From contig OZ038470.1 of the NCBI GenBank assembly GCA_964036295.1, forward strand, positions 1,973,501-2,037,500: DNA of 64,000 bases. Direction: 5' to 3'. Positions 23,461 to 36,700 of this stretch are shown in pieces (the first letter of the stretch is position 1; each line of letters begins with the position of its first letter). A program made the position numbers and the translations under genes. The notes under the pieces were generated by a model, which was not told where the DNA came from, ran no database searches, and was given only the letters and a program-made list of their open reading frames with translations. The stretch comes from Plumapathes pennacea. Taxonomy: Eukaryota; Cnidaria; Anthozoa; Antipatharia; Myriopathidae.

Positions 23461-24974
23461 GGATCCCCAGGAGTTCCCGCACCCCTGACACGCGACGTAC
23501 TGCCGAGAAGAAAGAGCCTTTGTATCAGTAAATGTCCTACTGTCCTTTACATTAGTAAATGTCCATGTTGTTCCGTCTCAGGCCAGTGAATATTCTGCTG
23601 GAACAAGGAAAGCTTACTGATCTGTAATGGAGGAATGGAGTTCATTCACGAACATTTAAAAGGCACTTTTGTTTCTGGACAATATTAATCGATTCCGTTG
23701 TTGACTGAGGGGGTGAGGGTGGGGAGGGTGTGGGGCGAAGTGCAGCGATAGTTATCACTGACATCAATAAAATCATTCAGTAATTTATCGTGGTTTATAT
23801 TTGGTGTACTTATACCTTTCAGTCCGGTGGCATTTTCTTTTTTCTGCGCGGAATGTTATCTTTGGGTTCACACAATCCAGACATCTGTCAACAGCATCTG
23901 AAAGCAGAAAGAATGTAAAACCACAGACTGCCCTATCTGACACCAGTGAATGAGTTTCTTCTCTTCAAAACACTGTTCAACATCTGAACAAGAATGGTTT
24001 CATTTCAACTGTTTACCCGCACTCCCTTTAAAAAAGCAGGCTTTAGCATAGGAAATCACCAAAACGTTTCAGCCGTAAATTGCGGTTAGTCAAGCTTCGG
24101 TCTCATAATAAGATGCTTTACATTGCTGGCTGTCATTGAGTTTCTAACGCGTTTCAACGGCAGATCTAATACGTGAGATACGTACCAGGACTACAAGCAT
24201 TACACTTTGGAAATCATTGGACGAGAAAAATCCCGACTCTCAGAATGCGCTGGTAGTCAGAGGAACTTCTTGAATTAAATTATTTTAAACTTCTACAGCA
24301 TGTACTCCAAAGTAGGTGTTAATTATACCATGATTATATATACATGTATTAGTCTCACAATAATCAGTTAATGTGGTGAGTATGTTTTGAGTATTAAACT
24401 TATACATACCTTCTTCATTCTTTAAAACCTTTACCCCAATCCACATTCATACACCTACTTTTAGAATGTCCAATACATGTAACATGTAATTGTCTTACAC
24501 TACAACAAATAACGAAAAACAGACAGTGTGATGTGAGTTTCTGAGAGTAAACTGTACTATCGCATCCTCGCAAAAATGACTCGCAACCAAATCCAAAAAT
24601 AGCTCTTTATTCCCATAATTCGCAGCCTATCATTAATTTCCAAATTACACACTAATATACGTATGATACTCTTTACGCAATGAATTCACAAAAATAACAC
24701 GTACAATTTGTTCCTTTTCTAATTCTTGTTTAGATTTCTAATTCACCATACTGGTGTAAAGCAATTTAAACCACCACTAAGTGGCAGCAGACTATTCTAT
24801 TCTGTATCACAGTATTTATTGTTCACACGATAACCACAAACTAAACTTTGAACCCCCAAGATACATGAAAGCAACGTTTAATGTGACATAAAATTGCCAA
24901 TATGTAAAAATCTGTCATTCTTCTACCCAAAACAATAAAATAGAACCTCCACAACAATGTGATAACCACTACAA

Positions 24975-25214
24975 GAATGTACTCATTAAGAGCTTTCATT
25001 TGAGTGGTCACACCTTTAGGTTTCCTTTGACACTTCAGGAATTGGAAGTAAACACTGCTATTAGAATGTACTCGCTGAGAGCTTTCTTTTTGAGTGGTCA
25101 CACCTTTAGGTTTCATTTGACAGTTCAGGAATTGGAAGTAAACACTGCTATTAGAATGTACTCATTGAGAGCTTTCACTAAATTGGCCACATCTTTAGGC
25201 TTCACTTGATAGTT
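24975..25214 (+). repeat. ~90-bp tandem repeat, about 2.7 copies
   Basis: The motif GAATGTACTC recurs at 24975, 25064 and 25154. Each is followed by GAGAGCTTTC and GTGGTCACACCTTTAGG (diverging in the last copy). A single inverted relative lies at 12640-12702. It lies just downstream of the PH-PDZ gene. Noncoding. Confidence 0.85.
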
Positions 25215-25649
25215 AATGCGTTTTCTAGGTTAAGGCAAATAAGTTTTGTGAATATGGCCCCTGGTTTCTGTAATTACTTTGACGCCAATCGGAAACCGTG
25301 ATATAAAGGGCCGCTGTAACAAAAATCAAAAGGAGAGCAGCACTGCCCCCAAATGCTGGCGTTTCTTCACCGGAACTCATCTCGGTGAACTGATGCACAA
25401 AGATAAGTCAGAAAAAAACCCTTTAACCTTTCCTGTCCCACGAGTAAAAATATCTATGCCAATAAACCCCCACTAACAAATCACCTCATCCTACCCACTC
25501 CCCTCCCAACCCTGCCCGATTAAAATTAACTATACTTTCCTTTCTTTCCGGATCCTTTAAAAGGCACACTGTAATACCACGAGCCTCGTTCCTCTGAACC
25601 AACTGGCCTTCAGGCTTGGTTACTTTTCGAAAGGCCTGGTTCCCAAGCT

Positions 25650-27747
25650 TCACTTGGCAGGCGGTTTCCACTGTTTTTTCTCCACAGGTTTTGGCGCGGG
25701 CTTCATAGCGACGCGCACTGGCTGCTGGGTCGTCTCGAATCTGCTACGCATCTGAGCAATGTTACTTCCGAGGCGACCAGGGCCCTGAGCAGAGGCCTTG
25801 TTGATGTTTTGTGATTGCTTTCCTGGTTTTTGCAGGATTTTTGGCGGACTTGTTTTAACACGGTCTTCTTGTCGATCCAGTGTCGCGCAGTCTCCTCCTT
25901 GTCTTGCCACGCACTCAACCGCGTCCGCTCCGAGCGGTCGTGATAACTCCTTGCCCGCAGTTTCTCTCGCCAGAGAACTCTCCTCAACACTTGTTGCACT
26001 CCGAGTAACGGTTACAGATTCCGTACTCGCGCACTCGTTTGTTAAGAGCGACGGCACTCGGTCGCCAGTCCGAACTTCCACGAAATTCCGCGATCTCGTC
26101 CCGAGCTTTGTCGAGTCCGCCTCGTTTTCCTTCTCGCGAGTCTGTTTTCCCTCTTCAACTTTGCCAACGTTTCTACTTGCTATCATGCTTACGCTGCTAA
26201 CGTCAGCCTTCCCGTGACTACTAGAACTCAACACTGACTTACTTCTCTCAGGTTCACTGCCATTTTGCTTAGCAGCCTCGCTAAGGCTCGGTACCTCAGT
26301 CCTTGTGCAGCTCGAAGCTTCATCACGGTTGCATATCGGCTTGACCTCGTGCTTTGCAAAGCCATGCTTGTTATTAATGTTCACAGGCGTCTTGACTTGC
26401 GTTTTTGCTAAACATTGGTGAGTTTGTGAGCTAGAGTCGGCTTTAGTTTGCACCTTGGTGCCTGGTGATGTCGAGTCGGGCATTTGGGATTCGTTCTTGC
26501 TTAGATGTAGCAGTGTCTGTACCTCGTGGGGTTGCCGGGCCGGTTTAGATGAATCAGTCCCAGAATCAGATTTCTTCCTCGTGTTCGGTTCAGTGCTCGC
26601 GTTTGCCGCGCTCAGCTTGTCGGTCTCTAAACACTGCTGTTCCTTGGTCGACTGCCGTGCGGTCGTGGAGCCAAACTCTTGCCTGGTCAATCCCGGGCTT
26701 AACTGCGACAGTCTCGTTTCACTCCCACTATAAACGCTACTCAAAGACGAGCTTATGCTCCCCGCCGATCTCCGATGCAAATTTTCAGTAGACACATCTA
26801 TATCTACGTATGAAGTGAAGGTCTTGGAGGTGGGCCTTTTCTTCTTGATGCTCTTCTGCAGTTTGGTGCTGGCTTTTCTGAAGAAACTCTCGGTCGAGGC
26901 AAACGTGCGCAGCATCTGGTTACCAGTGGTGGTCGTGAGGATCTGTTGTTTGTCGAGCTCTGTGGCGTCAGGTAAGGAGATCCGCCGCGCTCGGTCCGGT
27001 CCTTCTTGTCTGAACTGCCGAATGTGCTCCTCCACTTTCTCGTCGTCCTTGGAGAATCTGCTCGTCAGCTCTGTGGTGTACAGGTAAGAGTTTTTCCTGC
27101 CGCGCCTCTGAGTTATATCTGCTTCGACGAGTTCAAGAGATTCCACACCACAGCCTGGATGAACAAAAAAATCGGTTAAGCAGACATCGCATTTTACGTA
27201 CAATTCTGCGCATACAACTCTTTTGGCCAAACATCCGCGCATGCATATGTGTACACTTGGTGAAACGCCCAAGACCCGTGATTTTATGCCGCTTATAACA
27301 AGACTAAGAGCGCCTTCGTTTCGGGACTATTAATACTACTGATAGTCCCAGTACGATTCCTTTCCTAAGTCTGGTAATACAACAAGGCACTGACTGACCT
27401 TTCAGAAGTTCTTGCTCTTTTTTAGAGAGCTCATCAAACTCCGTCTCTTTTTCTCCGAGCTTGGCCTGGAAAGAGTTTGAAAGTGAGTATGCGTGTTTAT
27501 GCGTGTCTGTCTGTGTGCGTGCGTGTTTTTGCGTGATACGCGTGCGTGTGAGACAAAGGAAGAGTCACACAGAAACAGAGCGAGACAAAGACAAAAGCAG
27601 ACAAGCAAGAGATCCTAAGAGTGAGTGTAATGCTTCTTATCAGGGCAGTGGACACATTTATCTGCCACTGTAAGCACACCTTCAGGATCTTCAACCTGGT
27701 GTTCAGCTTCATTTTTCGGATGGCATCTACAAACACTGCAACCATCC

Positions 27748-27784
<37 letters not shown>

Positions 27785-30700
27785 CGGCAAGACCAAAGAA
27801 ATAAGACTAATAAATTGCAGAGTTATTCGCACTTTAACTCTGAGCAATTCTCAAAATCCTATTCTCCTTTCAAACTCTGGGCAGCGGTGCAGAGTATGGT
27901 ACGGAGATCTTTATTCCGTCTGCTCGATTGCAGCGCAGGCAACTTTAAATTCTCTATACATGATCATGTGTTCAGGTCAATCTAAGCCAACCCTGGGCAA
28001 CAATTCGACACAATGGAATGCTTCGAAAGTTGTGAGAAAGAAGAGAGTTCACCTGATAGAGGAAGGCGCCTCTTGAATGAGCTTCACCATAGTCTTGTGG
28101 TCCGCGTCTTCCACGACTTGTCCGCCAATTTCTATGATGATGTCACCTACGAAGAGGATAAACCAGATCAATGATCAGAGACAAACTTCTCCTTACAATA
28201 CGCATTCAGCTAAGTGAAGTGCAGTATGGAGAAAAGGGCAGGTGATCTGAGACCAGTTTCTCAATTCTCCTAACACTACTCATACGTTTTGTTGAGATCA
28301 GAATCAGGATAGAGTCAGAATCAGGTGGTTGTTCGTCTAGTGTGATCGTCCGAGTAATCTTCAGAATGACTGCAGTTGGTAAGTGACGTTTCGACCACTG
28401 AGGTAGTCATCTTGTCAAATGTGCAGGTTGTTAAAAAGAGGCGTTCAGTTCTTATGAAATGTAACGTTTTACATTGGTCCCTCATCTTGTACCTGGTCTG
28501 AGCCCTGCCATATAAGCAGGTCCGTCCTCCTGTACGTCCAGCACAAAAGTCATGTACTCCACGTGACCCTCACGCTGTACGATCCCATACGTCTGTCAGG
28601 GGAGACACACAATTAAATTGCAAGAAAGGACAAGGCAGATTATTAGATGGCACAGAGCCCGATCAACAAGGAGGGGGTGGGGAGGGGGACTCGATGAACA
28701 ATCCAAGTATATACGCTAATGCACATCAAGCTGTTACCATCCTGGATGGTAGTGGGCGGGGAATGTGCACGGCACCCGTAGAAACGCAATAAGAACAGAG
28801 TGTTGTAAAATAAATGTAACCTGGAGAGTGAAACCGAAGCCTCCTTTGTCGTCCTTCTTCAACTGCAACGTCCTTCGCTGATTCAATCCAGGGGCGCCCA
28901 GAGGAACACTACAAACGAAAACAACAACAAGATGTGACAAGGACATCGAAGATCTTGTAGAGTTCAGATTTACTATCTAACTAATCATCCAAATACATCA
29001 CGACTTTCGCAGCAAACTCGCTTGGTTGTTAAACTCGCACGCAAAACTAACCAGCCCTTCCGCTGGGAAGAGGTCTGGAAGACGAGGAACTGCGAGTTGC
29101 AAAACAGATATTTACGATTCTAGTTGCTTCACAGTTTATGGCAAACAGTGTTACTGTAGGTGGGAACAAGCAAATCTATATAAGTAATCCTTGCAACCAT
29201 ATCCTCACCTCCATCTTGCCGCATTGCCTAATGTGGTACAGGTGCTACTTCGGAGAAGAGTTTTCTGCGCTGGTTCGGACGAGTAGTCGCGCAGAAGTTC
29301 GTCCGTGGTGGCGCTGCGATGGCTGTATTTTTGCCTGAAACATCACGGACAGAATCTCGAATTTACATGCTATAGAAGATTAAGGATTCGGAGGAGGATG
29401 AGTACGCGAGAAGATGGTGGTATCATCATCATGATCAGCATCACGATCATCATCATCATCAGCGGCAGCAACAACAGCATCAGCATCATTATTATCATCA
29501 CCATCCTCTTGAACATCATCATTGTCGGCACCATCATCGTTACCATCATGATCACCATCAATGATAATGACAATGGTGACGGTGGTGGAACTGATATAGA
29601 AAATAAGAAGCTACAGTACTCACTGTGGAGGTAGAGTTATGCATTTCTTCTGTCTGGGCACAAAAGCTGTAGAATACGGCCGTACACTTGCTGAAGAAGT
29701 GAAAAAACACCAGCAGTGTTTAGCAGATGCTGCATCAGCCATCACAGCAAAGTGAACAATGTTATACCTGGCGGGTTCCTTGGGCCTTCTTCTTTGAAAT
29801 TTTGAAATTCTTTATCCAGTCTCCTGGATAAGTAAAAGTCATATTAACTGGAATATACAATTCAGTGAAGTGTAAGACGTAAGCAGTTTGTCGTGTCCAG
29901 GAAGAAAGATGTATATTAACAGCATTAATTTATCGGTCATTAAACTGTCGTCTGGTAAAGAAGCAGGAATAAAAATGAAACAAACCCTTTGGAGATCTGT
30001 GATATTCGTCCGCTGCCTGTGGAAACAGTTAATTCTTGTTCATAAAACGACTGTGGTAAACCACTACCTATGTATACTTTCACGTAATTTGAGCATAAGA
30101 ACATAAAGCGTTTGTCATCATTGTTACCTCATTTTGTCTAAATCGAGGTGATTTCACCTCGTGTGCAAGGCCCCGTTTTCAACTTATGGTACAAGAAATG
30201 TATTGAACTGACTTATACTTGAGTATCGGCTCTTAGTTTTAGTTTTAGTCTCAGTCTTGGCTAAATCTTAAAGTTTTACAAGTGTTACACGAACGACGAA
30301 GCTTCACTTGAATTTGTTGTCGTCTCCACGGTTTTGTGCAAAGGACCGCTGACTCAAGAATAGGGTAATAGCACAGTTGAAACACGTATTTCCGCGGTGT
30401 CACAACAGCAACACCATGCCAAATGCCATACTTACTGATACTTGAGGCATCGTCTTCATCTGCCATTACAGAAAAAAAAAGAAACTTTCAGTTACACGCA
30501 CAAAACTCTTAACTGTTAGATATCTGGTGATTGAAGACAGCAAACGTACCTTCAGAACTTGAGGAGCCCACAATTAAACTGATTCCCCTCTGTCTTAATT
30601 TCCTGGTGACGTGAAACGCGTAGCTCTTGGGTGATCCTGCGATCGCGTCAGAAGGCAACAACTCCGTTCCTGCGGACACAAGAATGTCACATCACAAGCT

Positions 30701-33700
30701 TACAATGTAAGGTCCGGCTGTTCAAAGCAAAATTAGGCTAATCGTGGGTTAAGTATAAACGTTTTGGTCAATGAGAAGTTTAGGGACACAAAACACATTC
30801 CTTGATAATTTTGTACTGGAGCAAACGTTTTGGTTAGTGTTAGTTTGGGCAGGAACATGGCTTCAATCGAGTACTTACTTTTTGGCCTTCTCTTGACGAC
30901 GTCACCGCTCTCTTGACTCGTCTTCTGTTGTTCACGTGACTCCTCAGCCACAATCACGTGTCTGTCATCCTCTGACTCACTTCCGATGTACGTCACAGGG
31001 ACATCACCAACCGACCCCTCCCCTGCTCGGTCTGCATCGGCGACCAGCATTGAATTGCGATCAAACTGATCTTCAGAGTCGAGTCCGTCTAAAGATCCTT
31101 CTAACGAGAACGAGGGTGAGGAAGATCTGGACGAGACAGCGGATGAGGGAGGCGAAGGAAAGTGAACATGCTCCAAAAACCCCCTCTCACTCCCCGCTGG
31201 GAACGATCTCCACTGCGATTGGCTTGGCTTCTTCTCCCCAGGCGACCTCCTCTCGCCGGCTTTGTGTGGCGAATAAGGAGAGCCGGGAGGGGTGGGTGAG
31301 GGGGAAAGTTGCCGAGGCGTTGAGTCTGGTGTTATCGTGGGCGTGCCATCCTCCATCACATCTATTCTCGGAACGTCCAAGCTCTGTTGCTGTGGCAACT
31401 TATCCAGCTCTACCAACAAGCTGCTTGGGACACTTCCAATTAAAAGTTCAGTTCTCGTATCCTTGTCAAGTGTTTCCAGGTTGCTTGATGCTCGGCTGGC
31501 CTTGTCTGCGAGAGATGCCGAGCTTGAAGTGCGACTTGAAACTGCCGAGTCGCCACCTTCAATATCCTCTTTTGGAACAGGTACATCTACACAGCACCTC
31601 CAGCGTCCATTTGGTAGCTGTCCGAACACTGTTAAGGTTGTGCCTTTCCTCACGAGTGTTGCTGGATAGCCTTGCACTAGGAAGTAATCCACTTTGGTTG
31701 TTGCTTGGAATTGGCATACTTTACTCACTGGAAAAACGAATGGTGATAGAAAAAGAGGTCCAGTAACTTTGATTATAAAAATATATATATATATATAAAT
31801 CAAGTGCTAAAACAACAAAACAGAGGGAAAGGGGAAGGGGAGGGAGAGCATATTTCAAATTTTGGCTGAGAGGAGGATGTTTAGGGTTAGGCGCTTATTT
31901 GAGGATATATGGTGCCAAAAGTCGTAAAGAATGTGTAAGCTGACAACAGAGATCAACCTACAAATGTATATGGAAACCTATTTTTTAAATTCCCTACTGT
32001 TCCGACTAACAGCTAACGCTTCAACCGTCAGCTTGCACTATATTTACAGCGTAAACATATCTACGTCAACCTTTCGTTAACATAATTATTATGTTTCACC
32101 ACCACACTTATACGCAGAACAATATTAGTTCTCACAGGGAAAACAGTAGCATTGTCAAACAAAGAAACAAAGAAAAAAACGAACAAACAAGCATCAAACA
32201 AAACTAAACAAACGAACATAGAACAAACTATCGACCCACTATAAACAATAACATAAAATCAACAACAAAAAAAAAAACAAAAACAAAAAAACAAAAAAAA
32301 AAAAATCAAACGTACAGCTCGGGTTTTCTGGCGCGCCTCCGGTGAAATCTCGTTCTTCTTGCTCCAGTATCTCCAGAAGTTCTTCCTTTTGTTTCAAAAG
32401 TTGCTGTGGGTAAATTAAAACACACAAGAATAAACTGTAAAGACCTGGCCTCCACTCACGCGACTAAAACTGAAGTATCTGAAGTTGTTGACAAGAAGAA
32501 AACCGGATAAGATCTACCACCAAAAACTCACCCTCAACTGGTCAAGTCTGGGGTTTGGTGGGGCCTTCTGAGGAACACTAAAGCTCTCTTCAACGTCACC
32601 TAACACAAGAGAATAGAGCAAATATTCACCAGTTCGAGTTCAAATAAAATAACAGAGAGACTGCTGAATTTTAGTGTGTAAATACAGAACGCTTCTCACT
32701 GTTATAGTACTACAGCACGTCATACGAAAATGGCGGACTGAATATTCTCATGTTTCGTCCGTTTTCTAATGAACTTAAAACTAGGAGATAGCACCGAATA
32801 TCGCCAGTAGTGACGGTCAGCTTGACCAACTGCAAGCGGGCACTTCAGAGAATAGCCGAGTTTTTGTGTGCATTAACAGGTAAACGTGCAGGATGCGCAA
32901 GCTGTTGCGGTCAAATGCCGTTATGCCTGAACACTATATGAACAAGACTAACGATAGGGTCCAATGATTTTAAACACCGCACCTTCCATTCCAGAGTCAA
33001 TATCCTCCCTGTTAACGTCTGGGTACCTCCTAAATTGGAACCAAAAAAAGAAGCGCGATTACAGAGGGCAACTTTCATTAAAGGAACGAAGACAAAGAGC
33101 GAAATGTAATTGGGAAGTCGTTCCTGCTCTCTTTTTCAAAACGAAAACCGTGAAATTTGTCCACAGGTTCAACATAAGCAAAATATTACTTTTTCTATGT
33201 TACGGAGCCAATGCTCGCATTGCTCGTTTTCGCTTGAGGCGCATCTTCTGTGCTTGCGACGCAAGCTACTTGCTTACTTGCGCGAGAAGATCCGAATCAG
33301 GTTTTGCTTTAGTTCCCGACTGACCGAGAATGCTGCTTAACTTGTTTAAACCAAACCAAAAACGTAGCAAACGCAAAACATCGCAAAACCGCACCAGTGC
33401 CTGTTAAAACAGTTGTAATTTGATAACGTCTGTCCCACAAAACTTACATTTCTTCTGGTGGGACTTGGTACCTTCTTTGTTCCATGGCAAGTAGCTTTGC
33501 CTCTTTCAGCTTTTTATCTGTTAGCCAACAACAAAAAAGGTGACGAATGGAACTGCACATTCGACAACAAATAAAAATAAACTGCTAAGTAATAACGAGG
33601 TCAGCATATCATTTTGAGACGCAATATTACATGCACAATCTTTGTTATGTGGTTAAATGTAATTTATGCTCACTGCTTTTTAGCATTCTGATCCTAAAGC

Positions 33701-36700
33701 TAATCGTTAACATATTACCCTACATTTAATCATTTTTTAAATCCAGGTTTACTGCTCTACTACATTGGCTACAAAGACGGAGACATTGCAGCTTTTACAA
33801 ATTGTTCAAAGCTTTATAAATTATATTGCAGCTTTTAGTATTACTCAGCAAACTTACGCATGGAGAAGCCCTTCAAGAATTTTAAGGCTGAAGTTAAAGT
33901 AGAGGTTGCTAGAAAAAGACAGGAGCAAGGCAGTAAGATTAAGAACATACTTATAGACAAAGAAGACAGTAAGATTCCATTCATCATAATACCAGCACGT
34001 ATTATTTTAACATATTTCTGTTAAATGCTGTACTTTGTTGATAGAGTTCACAGTATAATATTAAGGTGAATAACATGGTGGATTGGCATGAAAGTTAGGC
34101 TTTTTTCGTTTACAACTATGAGAGGTACATGTTTGGGAGAATTTGTATTTAGAGTTTGGGAGTCAGAAAGGGCTCAAGAGGCCAGAGTCAAATTGTGGTG
34201 AATCTTGCTTTTTCATCCACTGCATTCAGATATCAAGTTTTTTCAGCTATAAGACTTTAAACTTTCTAAGACTTCTTAATCTAAGTTATATCTGCATGAT
34301 AAAAAAAAACATATATGTTACTCAAACAAAAGGGTCCCCTTTCTTTTCCCACATTTTGTGCATTATACAGTGTGGAATTGAACTTACCAGTCACTGATTC
34401 AGTCTGACCATGTAACCAGTTGAATATGCACCAGAAAAGAAGAAAAATTAGCATTCAAATGAGGCAACAAAATAAAAGTCAGGGCTTTTCTTAAATTGGA
34501 CTATACAGTAAATTTTACACTCAATTCCTACATAACTGCTGTACAGTAGGTAATTACCCCTAATATAAATATTGCAGTTTCTCCTGGGTTCATTGCAATA
34601 CTAACCAAGGGCTTGTCAGCATGTGCTATGCCTTCTTCAATCTTGCTGATCCTAAAAGAGGTCACAAGATAGATAAAAATACATTAATTTATAAATGGCA
34701 TATAGAAAACAAGAAAAATATTAGAAAAATGTATAAAGAAGACAGATGAGAAAAATAACAGGACAGTGCAATTTACCATCTGTACAGACTGCTCTTAGAC
34801 GGAGCCTGGAAAAGATATGCCAAACACCCTTGGCCCTTTCCAGCTAAGCTTAGCTTGAACACATGCTTTCTTAGATTCTCTCTCCTGCCTTTTTTGCGTG
34901 GTTTGTACGACTACAAGAAGACAAAAATCAAAGCATGTTAACAGCTGTGGTTAAACTAACCCAAAGAAAAGGAGATGTTTCAGTCCAGAAAATGTTTTTC
35001 TACTTGATAACATCACAAAAACCTATTTAAAAATTATTGAAGATTCTTTTACAATTATTTCCTAAAAATTGAACCAAATATTGAAAAACCTCTTCCTCCT
35101 CACATACATGCTCAAATATGGACTAGGACGATACCTATGTTGACCCCACCAGGACATGGGACACAGGGCAAGGGATACACTTTAGTGAGACTGATCACAT
35201 AAAGCTTGTCTCTCACTATGTGGGCACCAAGCTTAAAATACCTCTTCTTCATAATCAATAATGTCCACTTCTGCATCTTGTCTAAGGACAATAAAGGCTT
35301 CCTTTTTCTGGCACTGAGATAAAAAAAATATTAAACAGTATACATTAGAATATAATGTTATATTATCCTTTTATTCAGAATAATCCAGTGAAAAACTACC
35401 ATTTCTGACCTCCTCTGTCGGACCAATCACACTTAAAGGAGGTGGGTAAATGGCACTGTCTGGGCTTATGGACAGATCCTGGATATAAATTAAACAAGAT
35501 AATCATAATATAAGATGTACTTATGTATAAGATGTACTGTATAAAGTAAAGTTCAGCTACTGATGGAAATTAGGCAAGAGGGGAGGGGGTGGGGGGGGGG
35601 GGGGTGTTGGTGGAGTGGGGTTGGTGGGTGGATGAGGGGAAGGGGCAGATCTACATGGTAAACATGGTATATCTATATAATAATACGCTAGCTCACTTCC
35701 GTCCATCTGTAACGCTCTTTCCCAGGCCTTCCCATCATAAAAAAATCCAAGATGGCCACCACATCGAGTGAAAATAAGTATAAATATTGGCCTTGTATGC
35801 CAACCACAGTTCTTTTAGAAATCAGAAATGAGTTTAAAAAGAGAATTTGTGCTGTCAGGTGACTGGATGTCAGGCTGGTGCTGCCGCACGTTGAAAAACG
35901 GGAAGATTTTTATGTCGATTGATCAGCAATTCTTGCTAACTTACTCTGTACAGTCGAAGTGTGGAGCCACAAAGGTCTACCCAGCAAGTCTGCCATGAAT
36001 GAGCCTGCTAAAAATGAAAAGGAAAAAATACACTGATCAAAATTAATGAAAATACTAACTAAAGTAGCACAGGTATTGTAAGATCAAAGAGATTTATTTT
36101 ACAGATGATCTACAATAGCTGATGAATACGGTACATAAACTTTTCCTTCATTTTCACTCTCTGCATCTGTTATATAACCCCTGGATACACCCTCTGACCA
36201 CGCCTCCCTACTTACCCTGCATATATGCCCTTTCTGTATGTCCTATTCTATGCGTACCACTATCAATGCACCCCTCTCTATGTACCCCACCCATCAATGA
36301 CATGTCTGCCAATTAGCACTCTTGTCGATCCCTCACAGTACTTTACAGGCATATGTACCAGCACTATACTCTAACCAGGTCACATACCTTTCCTTTCTTT
36401 CCAGATTCAATGATGTGTGTACAGTTGAGGTAGCCCCACTGTATCAAAAACAGAACACCGACTGTTAACCCAGAGCTGTGATCAAAAGCGAATCAGCAAT
36501 TGCAAGATGTAATAATTTATTGCAATCTGCTCATGTAAATATGGAAGTAGCCATGGTGTTTTCTCATACCGCTGCAAATTTCTTTGGCTTATGGTTGGTT
36601 GAAAGAAGTTTTCTTACAATCGCCCAGCCTTTGTGATTGGTTGAAAGTGTTTTCATACAGCCTTTGCAATTGGCACTGTAATTCCTTTGGTTTTGATTTT

